The notes under the pieces: model-generated
The model's input: only the letters and a program-made list of their open reading frames with translations
What the model was told of the DNA's origin: nothing
Database searches by the model: none
Origin: Glycomyces sp. L485
Lineage (GTDB): Bacteria; Actinomycetota; Actinomycetes; Mycobacteriales; Micromonosporaceae
NCBI RefSeq assembly: GCF_022548875.1
Contig: NZ_JAKZEW010000012.1
Coordinates: 35,035-99,034, forward strand
Direction of reading: 5' to 3'
DNA length: 64,000 bases
Part shown: positions 32,799 through 41,102 of the stretch, one piece after another
Layout of the letters: each line of letters opens with the position of its first letter
How positions within the stretch are numbered: the first letter of the stretch is position 1
Translations under genes and position numbers: made by a program

Positions 32799-34595
32799 AT
32801 GCGGCGATCGGACCCGTCGGCGCGTCGCCTCGACGGCTATGCGCCCCTTCGCGACTACGCGGCGATCGGCGACGGGCGGACCGTCGCGCTGGTGGCCCGG
32901 GACGGATCAGTCGACTGGTTGCCCGTACCCGACCTCGATTCGCCGACGGTTTTCGCCGCAGTCCTCGATGACGAGCGCGGTGGCCGGTTCGTGCTCGAAC
33001 CGGAGGTCGCGTACCGCGTCGAGCGTCGCTATCTGCCTGACACGAACGTCCTAGAAACCACGTTTCACACCGCTTCGGGCAGCGCACGGGTCAGTGATGC
33101 CCTGACGCTGCCCGGTGAGGGACTCGAGCCGTTCCGCGAGCTTCAGCGGCGCATCATGGGCCTGGCCGGGACCGTGCGGTTCCACTGGCGTGTGGAGCCG
33201 CGCTTCGACTACGGCGGCGCGAGCCCGCGCTTCGGCCGCAGGTTCGGACTGCCGGTCGCGGGCTGCGGCGCTGACGCGGTCGGGCTGATCGCCTTCGGAG
33301 CCGGCGCGTCGGCGGCGGGATGGTCGGGCGCCTTCGAGACCGCGCACGGGTCCTCGCACCTGCTGGTGCTCTCGATGGCCCACCAGGAGCCGCTGGTGTT
33401 CCCCAGCCGGGGAGAGCTCGATGCGCGCTTCGAACGCACCGGTGAGATCTGGCGACGCTGGACCGCTGAGCGGACGTACGACGGGCCCTGGCGCGAGGCC
33501 GTCATCCGCAGCGCCCTGGCGCTGAAACTTCTGGTCTTCTCCCCTTCGGGAGCGGTCGCGGCGGCCGCGACGACATCGCTGCCGGAGGAGATCGGCGGCG
33601 AGCGGAACTGGGATTACCGCTACTCCTGGATCCGCGACAGTGCCTTCACGCTGGAGGCGTTCCTGCGTCTGGGCTGCCCCGCGGAGGCGCGGGCCTACTT
33701 CTGGTGGCTCATGCACACGACGCAGTTGGACGCCCCGAGGTTGGGCGTGCTGTACGGCCTCGACGGTCGGCGCCGTGCAAGCGAGCGCGAGCTGTCCCTG
33801 CACGGCTACCGCGGTTCGCGCCCCGTCAGGATCGGAAACGGCGCCGCCGACCAGCTGCAGCTGGACACCTACGGAGAGTTGATGCAGACGGCCTGGCTCT
33901 ATGCCGAGGCAGGGAACATGATCGACCATGACGTGGGGCGCAGGCTCGGCGGTTTCGCGGACTTCGTGGCCGCGAACTGGCGGACCGCTGATTCGGGCAT
34001 CTGGGAGGTGCGGAGCGAGCCCCGTCATTTCACGCAATCGAAGATGATGTGCGTCGTGGCGCTGGACAGGGCGGTGCAGCTCGCGGAGCGAGGCTCGCTG
34101 CCGCGGCGGCATCTTGACCGCTGGCTGCGGGAAGCGGCGGCGGCTCGCCGGTTCGTGGGCTCGCAGTGCTATTCCGAGCGGCACCGGTCCTACGTCCGCT
34201 CCGCTGGCAGTGAGGAACTGGACGCCAGCGTGCTGCTCGGGCTCCTGCACGGCTTCGGCGACGACGCCGCGCGACTGAGCTCGACGGTCGATGCGATCGC
34301 GACCGGGCTCGCCGAAGGCGTGCTGGTTCGCCGCTACTCCGGTGGAGACGGGGTGCCCGGTTCGGAGGGAGCGTTCTTGGCGTGCTCGTTCTGGCTCGTC
34401 GAGGCGCTTGCCCGCATCGGGCGCGTCGACGAGGCCGCTGATCGGATGGACGAGCTCGTCGGCCTGGCCAACGACGTCGGCCTCTACAGCGAGGAGATCG
34501 ATCCCGCAGGCGAGTTCCTGGGAAACCTGCCGCAGGGCCTCTCCCACCTGGGGCTGATCAGCGCGGCGGCGGCCGTCGCGGAGGCGAGCTCATGA
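32799..34595 (+). CDS. Glycoside hydrolase family 15 protein (trehalase/glucoamylase-like)
   Basis: 598 residues from ATG 32799 (GCGAGG upstream), no signal peptide, hence cytoplasmic. The N-terminal beta-sandwich starts Y-A-A-I-G-D-G-R-T-V-A-L-V-A-R-D-G-S-V-D-W-L. The (alpha/alpha)6 barrel shows N-W-D-Y-R-Y-S-W-I-R-D-S-A-F-T, Q-L-D-T-Y-G-E-L-M-Q, and the catalytic acid region S-G-I-W-E-V-R. The catalytic base region is E-E-I-D-P-A-G-E-F-L-G-N-L-P-Q-G-L-S-H. This actinobacterial GH15 subgroup includes trehalases as well as glucan hydrolases, so trehalose or a glucan are candidate substrates. The stop overlaps the next gene by four bases. Confidence 0.9.
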   Translation: MRRSDPSARRLDGYAPLRDYAAIGDGRTVALVARDGSVDWLPVPDLDSPTVFAAVLDDERGGRFVLEPEVAYRVERRYLPDTNVLETTFHTASGSARVSDALTLPGEGLEPFRELQRRIMGLAGTVRFHWRVEPRFDYGGASPRFGRRFGLPVAGCGADAVGLIAFGAGASAAGWSGAFETAHGSSHLLVLSMAHQEPLVFPSRGELDARFERTGEIWRRWTAERTYDGPWREAVIRSALALKLLVFSPSGAVAAAATTSLPEEIGGERNWDYRYSWIRDSAFTLEAFLRLGCPAEARAYFWWLMHTTQLDAPRLGVLYGLDGRRRASERELSLHGYRGSRPVRIGNGAADQLQLDTYGELMQTAWLYAEAGNMIDHDVGRRLGGFADFVAANWRTADSGIWEVRSEPRHFTQSKMMCVVALDRAVQLAERGSLPRRHLDRWLREAAAARRFVGSQCYSERHRSYVRSAGSEELDASVLLGLLHGFGDDAARLSSTVDAIATGLAEGVLVRRYSGGDGVPGSEGAFLACSFWLVEALARIGRVDEAADRMDELVGLANDVGLYSEEIDPAGEFLGNLPQGLSHLGLISAAAAVAEASS

Positions 34596-35074
34596 CCGTC
34601 GCAGGCGCCCTGGCAGGCGGTCTGATCGGCACGCTCGTCCTCACGAGCCTGATGAGGGCCGCGAATGAACTGAAACTCACCCGGATGGACCTGCCCTTCC
34701 TGCTCGGCACGGCGCTGAGCGGAAACCGCGCCCGGGCGAAAGCAGTCGGCTATGCGCTGCACTTCTGCTTCGGACTGGTGTTCGCGCTCGGCTACTACGC
34801 GGTCTTCGCCGCGATCGGGAGCGCCGGCTGGGGGCTCGGCGCCGCGTTCGGCCTGCTGCACGGTGTGTTCGCGGGAACCGCGCTCGTCAACGTGCTGCTA
34901 CCGGTGGTGCATCCGCGAATGGGGTCGCCGATGACAGGAGCGGGCGATGCGCCGCTCCTGGAGCCGCCCGGCTTCATGCTGCGGAACTACGGGGTGCAGA
35001 CACCACTGGTCGCGATCGCCGCGCACGTGGCCTATGGCTCGATCGTCGGCGGGTTCTCCTCGCTCGGCGGTTGA
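34592..35074 (+). CDS. Small membrane protein coupled to GH15
   Basis: 160 residues, starting inside the GH15 stop (ATGA). Four hydrophobic helices with Gly/Ala packing (G-A-L-A-G-G-L-I-G-T-L, FGLVFALGYYAVFAAIGSAG, AAFGLLHGVFAGTALVNVLL). A conserved-looking loop reads V-H-P-R-M-G-S-P. Unknown family; it is similar in topology to the product of 13456-13932. Translational coupling suggests co-production with the GH15 enzyme, but I see no transporter signature. Confidence 0.7.
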   Translation: MTVAGALAGGLIGTLVLTSLMRAANELKLTRMDLPFLLGTALSGNRARAKAVGYALHFCFGLVFALGYYAVFAAIGSAGWGLGAAFGLLHGVFAGTALVNVLLPVVHPRMGSPMTGAGDAPLLEPPGFMLRNYGVQTPLVAIAAHVAYGSIVGGFSSLGG

Positions 35075-35258
35075 CCCTGACACCGGGCGACGCGGTCGGG
35101 GAAGACACAAAATGGAGGCTCGAATCCCGGCGAGCGATCCCTCTCGCCTGTGATGGTTCCGATTCCGGTCGTGATTCCCGAAAAGAGTCCATTCTCGACA
35201 GGCAGACACGGCTGTGAGCGACTGACCCGGCGGGATCGTCGTGAACCATGTCGAGCGA

Positions 35259-35888
35259 TCAGAGATTGCCTTCACGTCTCAGGGCGGCGAGCCCCTCCTC
35301 GATCTCGCGGATCTTGGCTTCGCGATTGGCGGCCGCGACCGGATCAGCCTGCTTCCACAACTCATCGAGTTCGCGATCGGCCGCTGACCGGTCGGGGCCG
35401 TCGACCTCGGCGGCACGCCATGCGAGCAGGTGCACCTCGCGCTCAAGTGCCGGGTCCCAGGCGAGGACCGCCTCGACCCGGTCGGCGACGCCGCCGGCTC
35501 GGCGGGCGAGCGCGGCGACTTCCTTGACCGTCTCCTCGACGGTGCGCCCGCTCGTCAATCGGACTTGGAGATGCGCGATGGACGCGAGGATCGCGCCGGT
35601 GACGACGGCGGCGGTCACGCCGAAGCCGAGGCCGTAGGCGATGTTCATGCCAAGGCTGTTCGGCGCGGCGACCACGAACGCCGCGGTCGTTGCGACCATG
35701 CAGATCGGATACCACCAATAGCCGAGACGTTCGAGCGGGCGGAACCAGGCAGGTTTCCTTCCGGAGAACCCGTCGAGCGCAGCCTCCAGTTGCTCGGCGG
35801 CGGCACCGACCTCAACCGGTGCATCGGGTGCAGTGATGATCGTCTGCTCTGATCGCCTGGTCCGAACGAGCCAGCGTATTTCCGCCAT
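35259..35888 (-). CDS. Membrane protein of unknown function with C-terminal coiled region
   Basis: 209 residues. The ATG at 35888 is chosen over an open frame to 36038 because GAGGAGGG lies four to five bases upstream. Two adjacent membrane helices (about 75-115: YWWYPICMVATTAAFVVAA and GLGFGVTAAVVTGAILASI) are followed by a long charged helical tail. The tail contains E-E-T-V-K-E-V-A-A-L-A-R-R and ends E-A-K-I-R-E-I-E-E-G-L-A-A-L-R-R. No catalytic motif or known domain. It lies between the small membrane gene and the xylanase gene and could be monocistronic. Confidence 0.7.
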   Translation of the reverse strand: MAEIRWLVRTRRSEQTIITAPDAPVEVGAAAEQLEAALDGFSGRKPAWFRPLERLGYWWYPICMVATTAAFVVAAPNSLGMNIAYGLGFGVTAAVVTGAILASIAHLQVRLTSGRTVEETVKEVAALARRAGGVADRVEAVLAWDPALEREVHLLAWRAAEVDGPDRSAADRELDELWKQADPVAAANREAKIREIEEGLAALRREGNL

Positions 35889-36149
35889 GGTGCCCTCCTC
35901 GTCGATGCTCACCATCGAGGGCAGTCGGCGACGGCGGTCCTCGATGCAAAGCGTCTCTTCGCGAACGTCGTAGGTTTGCGGCGCTCCGCGATGTGCCTGC
36001 GGCTCATCAAGGTATAGCCGAGCGGTGCCACCGTTCACCGGTGGTGCCGCCCCGGTCGGTCGTGACTTGGTCGAACTCCACGGTCAGCGTCGCCAGGTCG
36101 TGCATAGATGGAATACCGAACAAGTGGGCACTCTCGCGGAGGACGGGAA

Positions 36150-37418
36150 CTAGTCCACGACGAAGGTCCTGATGCTGCGGGCCGGGAGTTGGGCGCCGAA
36201 GGAGCCGTTCGAGATGGTGAACGTGTTGTAGTGCTCGAGGGTCCGGTTCGCATCCGTCAGCCAGGTCGAGACGCTCGCTGAACCGGTGTCCTCGATGGTG
36301 TAAGGGTGGTATGCCGGTGAACTGTTCTTGTTGATGGCGACGATGACGATCCTGGAGCCGCTCTTGAACGCCGTGATGAAGACGTTCGACTGCGGGTTCA
36401 CGGTCGCGGTGATCCGCGAGTAGCCCGGGCGGACCCACTTCGAGAAGTGCGCCATGTTCGCGCCGCGCTTGCTGATCCGGCCGTCTTCGCGCATCGGGCC
36501 GTAGTAGCGGCGGATGTACCACCACACATAGGTCTGGAACCGGCCGTACAGCAGTGCCCGGTGGATGTGCTCGCCCACGTCGAGCGCTTGGGGCCAGAGG
36601 TCGGCCGAGTCGCTGCTGTTGGGGTGGTAGACCTCGGTCATCCACAGCTCCTTGCCGGAGCCCTTCTCCTGGAAGAGCGGGTAGGAGAAGTCCGCGGACC
36701 GGGTGCCGTAGAGGTGGGCGCCGAGGATGTCGAGATTGGCCAGGGCCTGCGGGTCGTCGAGAATGGGGTCGGAGAGGTTCTTCCGGTACTGGAACGACTC
36801 AGGCGCGATGACCCTGGTGTTGAGCGAACCGGCGTTGTCGCGCAGGAATCTGACGATCTCGCTCGGTGTCCACGCCGTCCAGTCGTGGGCGTAGTCCGGT
36901 TCGTTCTGCACCGAGATGCCGTACAGGTTGACCCCGTTGCCGCTCATGAACGATACGAAGTCGTTCAGGTGCCGCGCGTAGGCGGCGTACCTGTCGTGGC
37001 GCAGGCGCTTGCCGCCCGAGAAGGCCTCGGTCATCGAGGCCGGCGGATTCCACGGCGAGGCGATGACCTTGGCCCCGAGCTCGCTGGCGCGCCTGGCGGT
37101 CGCGACCTCGCCGCTCCATCTCCCGCGGTCCTCGTGAACGGGGATGCGCAGCACGGTGAAGCCCAACTGCCCTTGTCCGTTGCCGAACGCCGTCTCGCGC
37201 TGGCCGGCGGTCAGGTCGTCGATCCAGGCCGTGTGGTTCATGCCGCCGAAGCCCAGGATCGTCTGCTGCACGATCGACGGCTCGACGACCACCCTGGTCT
37301 GCGCAGCAGCGGGCTTCGCCGTCGCGAGGACCGGTAGCGCGGCGCCCGCCGTCAGTATCGACCGCCGGCTCAGCGACTGCGGCCCTGCGGACTCGGATCG
37401 GTCTCGACGGGGTGTCAT
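36150..37418 (-). CDS. Secreted GH30 (subfamily 8-like) glucuronoxylanase
   Basis: 422 residues, with GGAGGAGG before the ATG. The N-terminus is a twin-arginine-type signal (S-R-R-S-I-L-T-A-G-A-A, cleavage near A-A-A-Q). The GH30 barrel shows ILGFGGMNHTAWIDDL, V-L-R-I-P-V-H-E-D-R, ASPWNPPASM, and the acid/base Glu in G-I-S-V-Q-N-E-P-D-Y. The nucleophile Glu is in LWMTEVYHPN, and the H-L-Y-G-T motif is typical of subfamily 8 (XynC-like). The C-terminal beta-sandwich ends at about 420. It cleaves glucuronic-acid-substituted xylan outside the cell. It is divergent from a GH62 arabinofuranosidase gene, forming a xylan-debranching pair, and its promoter carries an in-spacer palindrome. Confidence 0.9.
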   Translation of the reverse strand: MTPRRDRSESAGPQSLSRRSILTAGAALPVLATAKPAAAQTRVVVEPSIVQQTILGFGGMNHTAWIDDLTAGQRETAFGNGQGQLGFTVLRIPVHEDRGRWSGEVATARRASELGAKVIASPWNPPASMTEAFSGGKRLRHDRYAAYARHLNDFVSFMSGNGVNLYGISVQNEPDYAHDWTAWTPSEIVRFLRDNAGSLNTRVIAPESFQYRKNLSDPILDDPQALANLDILGAHLYGTRSADFSYPLFQEKGSGKELWMTEVYHPNSSDSADLWPQALDVGEHIHRALLYGRFQTYVWWYIRRYYGPMREDGRISKRGANMAHFSKWVRPGYSRITATVNPQSNVFITAFKSGSRIVIVAINKNSSPAYHPYTIEDTGSASVSTWLTDANRTLEHYNTFTISNGSFGAQLPARSIRTFVVD

Positions 37419-37494
37419 GGTGCCTCCTCCTGCGATGCGAATCGAGACGCGCCACGTTCGTCGGTTTCAGCTGAACCGGCACCGCCATTCATCG

Positions 37495-37523
37495 ACATTA
37501 ATTTCCATATATGGATATGTCAA
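37495..37523 (-). promoter_or_regulatory. Promoter of the GH30 gene with 12-bp palindrome in the spacer
   Basis: Minus strand: -35 TTGACA (37523-37518), exactly 17 bp spacer, -10 TAATGT (37500-37495). The spacer contains the perfect palindrome TCCATATATGGA (37504-37515), ideally placed for a repressor. The region is markedly AT-rich against the genome background. Confidence 0.75.
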
Positions 37524-37587
37524 TATATAGTTCGAATTTGGCATCGAACGACTTTTTGCCGCAGCGCAACGCTGAAACGATCCTTGT

Positions 37588-37630
37588 GATCGATGAATGT
37601 TTCTGCCACACTGCAAAGATCGATGTATGT
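37588..37630 (+). repeat. Direct repeat pair upstream of the GH62 gene
   Basis: GATCGATGAATGT at 37588-37600 and GATCGATGTATGT at 37618-37630 differ at one base and start exactly 30 bp apart (about three helical turns). The second lies 23 bases before the GH62 start codon. Tandem binding of an activator or repressor is likely, but the regulator is unknown. Confidence 0.55.
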
Positions 37631-37653
37631 CGATTAGTCAGCGAGGAGTTGCG

Positions 37654-39090
37654 ATGGGTCGATTGCTGAGGCTCGCTGTCATGCCGGTCGTACTGACGGC
37701 GGCGCTGCTCGTGGTGAGCGCGCCGAGCGCCGGCGCGCAGGCGAGTCGGCATGAGGCCGAATACGCCGCGTGCGACGGCACGATCGACTCGAACCACACC
37801 GGGTTCTCCGGCACCGGTTTCTGCAATCCGCCGAACCAGAGCGGCACGGGCGTCGAGTTCACGGTGAATGCCGCCAGCGCGGGCACTGTGGCGCTCGGTT
37901 TCAAGTACGCGAACGGGAGCAGCACCAGCCGCCCTGCGTCGCTCAGCGTCAACGGGACCGTAGTTCAGTCCAATGTGCCGTTCGAGTCGAACGCCGCCTG
38001 GAGCAACTGGACGGTCAAGAGCATGACCGTGTCCCTGAGGGCGGGCGCCAACACCATCAGGCTCGCGGCCGACAGCGGCGACGGCCTGGCGAACATCGAC
38101 TACCTCGATGTCGCGAACAGCGGCACCAGCCTGCCATCGAGCTTCACGTGGAGCTCCAGCGGCATTCTGGTCGAACCGAAGTCGGATGCGACCCACGACA
38201 TCGTCTCCGTGAAGGACGCGTCGGTCGTGTACCACGGCGGCAGGTACCACGTGTTCGTCAGCGTCGTGAGCGTCAACCAGGGCTACGGTCTGGCGTATCT
38301 GAGCTTCACGGACTGGTCCCAGGCCGGTTCCGCGCAGCTGCACTTCCTCGACCAGACGGCGATCGGCGGGGGATACAAGGCCGCGCCGCAGGTGTTCTAC
38401 TTCGAGCCGGAGCAGCGCTGGTACTTGACCTACCAGATCGGTGACAACGTCGCCTATTCGACGACGGCGCACATCGGCAGCCCGAGCACGTGGAGCGCTC
38501 CGACGCCGTTCTACTCCGACACGCCGCAGATCGTGCTCGACAACATGGGCAGCGGTCAGTGGCTGGACTTCTGGACCATCTGCGACAGCGCGAACTGCCA
38601 CATGTACTCCTCGGACGACAACGGCAACCTGTACCGAGCGCAGACCTCGGTGGCGGATTTCCCGAACGGCTTCTCAGACCCCGTGATCGCGATGCACGAT
38701 CCCAACCACCACTGGCTGTTCGAGGGCGTCAACGTGTACAGGCTGGAGGGCACCGACGAGTATCTGCTGATGGTCGAGGCGTTCGGCGACAGCGGCCGCC
38801 GGATGTTCCGGTCCTGGACGTCGCAGTCCATCACCGGGCCCTGGACTCCATTGGCCGACACCAGGTCCAACCCGTTCGCCGCCCGGAGCAACGTCACTTT
38901 CGACGGCGCCGTCTGGACGAACGACATCAGCCACGGGGAGCTGATCCGGAACAGCATCGACCAGACGCTGACGGTCAGTCCCTGCGATCTTCGGTTCCTC
39001 TACCAAGGCAAGGATCCGGACGCCTCCGGACCGTACAACCTCTTGCCCTGGCGGCTCGGCCTGCTGACGCAGTCCGACTCCACCTGCTGA
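37654..39090 (+). CDS. Secreted GH62 alpha-L-arabinofuranosidase with N-terminal CBM35-like module
   Basis: 478 residues from ATG 37654 (GAGGAG upstream). The Sec signal ends A-G-A-Q-A. Residues 30-155 are a CBM35/CBM6-type module: H-E-A-E-Y-A opens it and G-L-A-N-I-D-Y-L-D-V closes it. The GH62 five-bladed propeller follows: F-T-W-S-S-S-G-I-L, the Asp-containing H-D-I-V-S-V-K-D-A-S-V-V-Y-H-G-G, then A-P-Q-V-F-Y-F. The acid-carrying L-F-E-G-V-N-V-Y-R and a late L-P-W-R-L-G-L-L-T-Q also fit. It removes arabinose side chains from arabinoxylan and should synergise with the divergently encoded GH30 enzyme. It ends directly against a truncated HelR fragment on the other strand. Confidence 0.92.
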   Translation: MGRLLRLAVMPVVLTAALLVVSAPSAGAQASRHEAEYAACDGTIDSNHTGFSGTGFCNPPNQSGTGVEFTVNAASAGTVALGFKYANGSSTSRPASLSVNGTVVQSNVPFESNAAWSNWTVKSMTVSLRAGANTIRLAADSGDGLANIDYLDVANSGTSLPSSFTWSSSGILVEPKSDATHDIVSVKDASVVYHGGRYHVFVSVVSVNQGYGLAYLSFTDWSQAGSAQLHFLDQTAIGGGYKAAPQVFYFEPEQRWYLTYQIGDNVAYSTTAHIGSPSTWSAPTPFYSDTPQIVLDNMGSGQWLDFWTICDSANCHMYSSDDNGNLYRAQTSVADFPNGFSDPVIAMHDPNHHWLFEGVNVYRLEGTDEYLLMVEAFGDSGRRMFRSWTSQSITGPWTPLADTRSNPFAARSNVTFDGAVWTNDISHGELIRNSIDQTLTVSPCDLRFLYQGKDPDASGPYNLLPWRLGLLTQSDSTC

Positions 39091-39501
39091 CGCCCTGAAG
39101 CGGCGACGCTTGACGACGCCGCGCCGGTCGTGGGCGCTGGCGCGGTAGTAATGCTCGGAGACCGGCGCGCGCCAGTCGAGCACCAGTGGCGTCGAGGTCT
39201 GGTCGCGGACGTGACGGCGGCCGATGTGGTAGTCCTCGCCGGACTCGAACCACAGCCGTCCGAAGAACAGGGCTATATCGCGCACCGACAGGTCGGCCAT
39301 GCGCTCGGCCCCGAAGTTGGCCATGGAGAACCCGAGGTGTTTGTCGGGACCCTTGTCGCCCTCGAACCGGTTCTGCTTGCCTTCGACGAACTCGGCCTCG
39401 AAGCCCTCGATCAGGTCGGCGGTGTCGCGGTGCATCGCCGCGATCGCGGCGCGGACCCGCTCGTGGTGGGCGATCTCGGCGCGCAGCTCGGATTCGGACA
39501 C
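39091..39501 (-). pseudogene. Truncated HelR/HelD-type RNA polymerase recycling ATPase (N-terminal fragment)
   Basis: A GTG start at 39501 has GGGAGG six bases upstream. The fragment reads E-L-R-A-E-I-A-H-H-E-R-V, D-K-HLGFSMANFGAERM, L-Y/F-F-G-R-L-W-F-E-S-G-E-D-YHIGRRHVRD, LVLDWRAPVSEHYYRAS and V-V-K-R-R-R-F. This is the N-terminal part of HelR-type superfamily 1 ATPases. It breaks off near 39091, exactly where the convergent GH62 gene ends. Beyond that point the frame is only antisense GH62. The Walker motifs and the remaining ~550 residues are absent, so the gene cannot function as an ATPase. Confidence 0.8.
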
Positions 39502-39558
39502 GGGCAACCTCCCAGCGGGCGACGGATGAGCGTGCGGGTTCAGGCACACAATGAATTC

Positions 39559-39581
39559 GACTCTACCGTAAGGGTAGGGTT
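39559..39581 (+). promoter_or_regulatory. MerR-type operator upstream of the ADP-ribosylglycohydrolase gene
   Basis: The imperfect inverted repeat GACTCTACCGTAAGGGTAGG extends to 39581 with 8 of 11 arm positions paired. It is identical at 17 of 23 positions to the site at 41049-41071. It sits in the region between the divergent HelR fragment and the ADP-ribosylglycohydrolase start, suggesting autoregulation by the MerR protein encoded downstream. Confidence 0.5.
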
Positions 39582-39589
39582 GGTGCATC

Positions 39590-40570
39590 GTGACGGAGGT
39601 TATGAACGGCATGGCAGAACCGGCATTGGCAGTCGATACGAGTCTATGGCGCTTGCGGGTGCGCGGAGCCTTGGTGCTCGCCGCATGCGCCGACGCCCTC
39701 GGCGCGCCCTTCGAAGGACGGCCCGCAGCCGAACCAGCGCGCATCGCGGCCATCATGAACCGCCCGTCGTCGCCGCTGCGATGGACCGACGACACGGCCC
39801 AGATGCTCGTGCTCGCCGCGCACTTGGCCGAGTGCACCGGCGAGATCCGACGCGAAGCCCTGGCCGCGGCACTGGCGCGGGCGTGGGAGGCCGAGCCCGG
39901 CCGCGGGTACGGCATGGGCGCGGTGCGGGTGCTCTCCCAAGTCCGTTCCGGAGTCCCGTGGCAGCGTGCGGCCGCCTCGGTCTTCGGCGGCGCCGGTTCG
40001 TGGGGCAACGGCGCGGCGATGCGGGTCGCGCCCGTCGGCCTGGTCGCAGGCTTGAGCCTCGATGACATCGCGAGGGCGGCGGCGGCATCGGCGCAGGTCA
40101 CGCACGCCCATCAGCTGGGGATCGACGGCGCGGTGGTCCAGGCCGTGGCGGTCGCCGTCGCGGCCCGCACGTCCCGGCTCAGGCGTCTGGCAGCGGATGA
40201 CCTGATCGCGGTGGTCGCACAGTATGCCCGGACACCGGAGTTCACCGCCGAGCTGCGATCCGTACCGGGGCTGCTGGAAGGCGCGGCCTCCGACATCGCC
40301 GCGCGGTTCGCCTGCGATGCCACCGCACTCGGTTCGGTGCCGGCGGCGATCGCGGTCTTCCTGCGCCATCCTGACGAACCGGCCGACGCGATCGCCGAGG
40401 CGATCGGGCTGGGCGGCGACACGGACACCATCGCGGCGATGACCGGCGCGCTGGCCGGCGCCCGCTGCGGCGAAGGCGCGATCCCGGCGTCATGGGCGCT
40501 GCGACTGGAGCAGTCGATGCGCGTGTGGACGGTCGCCGGGCAGCTGTCAGGCCTCGGACAGCGCCGGTAA
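39590..40570 (+). CDS. ADP-ribosylglycohydrolase family protein (DraG-like)
   Basis: 326 residues if translated from GTG 39590, which would give an almost leaderless message; ATG 39611 is an alternative behind GGAGG. Metal-binding motifs of the DraG/ARH family are present: R-W-T-D-D-T-A-Q-M-L near residue 64 and G-L-G-G-D-T-D-T-I-A-A-M-T-G-A-L-A-G-A near residue 280. Between them G-S-W-G-N-G-A-A-M-R-V-A-P is also a family signature. It hydrolyses ADP-ribose from modified proteins or small molecules in the cytoplasm. A MerR regulator gene follows after 36 bases, so the two are probably one transcript. Confidence 0.9.
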   Translation: MTEVMNGMAEPALAVDTSLWRLRVRGALVLAACADALGAPFEGRPAAEPARIAAIMNRPSSPLRWTDDTAQMLVLAAHLAECTGEIRREALAAALARAWEAEPGRGYGMGAVRVLSQVRSGVPWQRAAASVFGGAGSWGNGAAMRVAPVGLVAGLSLDDIARAAAASAQVTHAHQLGIDGAVVQAVAVAVAARTSRLRRLAADDLIAVVAQYARTPEFTAELRSVPGLLEGAASDIAARFACDATALGSVPAAIAVFLRHPDEPADAIAEAIGLGGDTDTIAAMTGALAGARCGEGAIPASWALRLEQSMRVWTVAGQLSGLGQRR

Positions 40571-40606
40571 CGTGGCAGTCCCCGAGAATCCCCGAACGGA
40601 GTGGTG

Positions 40607-41035
40607 ATGCGAGGCAGCGAACTGATGCAGATCGGCGAGGTCGCCGAGCGGACGTGCCTGAGTCTGCGCACCATCCGCTATTACGAAGAGGTCGGCCTGG
40701 TGGTGCCCTCGGAGCGAAGCCGGGGAGGGTTCCGGCTCTACACCGATGCCGACGTCCGCAGGCTGTGGCTCATCCGCCGTCTCAAACCCCTGGATCTGTC
40801 CCTGGAGCAGGTCCGCGATCTGCTCGAGGCCCTCGACCGCGCCGACTCCGGGGATGCGGACGAGGTCGAGGCCGCTGCGCTGCGCGCGTCGCTCGGCTCG
40901 TTCCAGTCGATCGCCCGCGCGCGAGCCGAGGCGCTGCGGGATCAGCTGGCGGGCACCGAGGAGTTCGCCGCCGACCTGACCGACCGGATCGCGGCGCTCG
41001 GCCCCGAAACGGAACCGGCAGCACCGCGTTCCTGA
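40607..41035 (+). CDS. MerR-family transcriptional regulator
   Basis: 142 residues from ATG 40607 with GGAG upstream. The winged helix-turn-helix shows LMQIGEVAERTCLSLRTIRYYEEVGLV, then GGFRLYTDADVRRL, LIRRLKPLDLSLEQVRDLL. A long dimerisation helix follows (R-A-R-A-E-A-L-R-D-Q-L). No cysteine cluster is present, so it is not a metal or SoxR-type sensor. It lies between two inverted repeats that resemble MerR sites (39559-39581 and 41049-41071). By MerR-family behaviour it should bind within long-spacer promoters and control the upstream ADP-ribosylglycohydrolase and the downstream DUF2795/SulP region. The inducer is unknown. Confidence 0.9.
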   Translation: MRGSELMQIGEVAERTCLSLRTIRYYEEVGLVVPSERSRGGFRLYTDADVRRLWLIRRLKPLDLSLEQVRDLLEALDRADSGDADEVEAAALRASLGSFQSIARARAEALRDQLAGTEEFAADLTDRIAALGPETEPAAPRS

Positions 41036-41046
41036 CCACCCTCCGG

Positions 41047-41077
41047 TTGACTCTCACGTTACGTTAGGGTCAGAGGG
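41047..41077 (+). promoter_or_regulatory. MerR-type promoter/operator downstream of the MerR gene
   Basis: A -35 TTGACT at 41047-41052 is followed by a 19-bp spacer, the long spacing typical of MerR-activated promoters. The dyad is GACTCTCACGT / ACGTTAGGGTC around 41060 (9 of 11 arm positions pair). The -10 (AGAGGG) is poor, as expected for an activator-dependent promoter. It would drive the frameshifted DUF2795 gene and possibly SulP. Confidence 0.65.
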
Positions 41078-41102
41078 TCGGTCGAGGAGACGCGAGGAGG
41101 GG

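Noticed and set aside
38674..40101. 475-codon minus-strand frame around the HelR fragment
   Set aside because: Only 39091-39501 carries HelR similarity; both ends are antisense to the GH62 and ADP-ribosylglycohydrolase genes.
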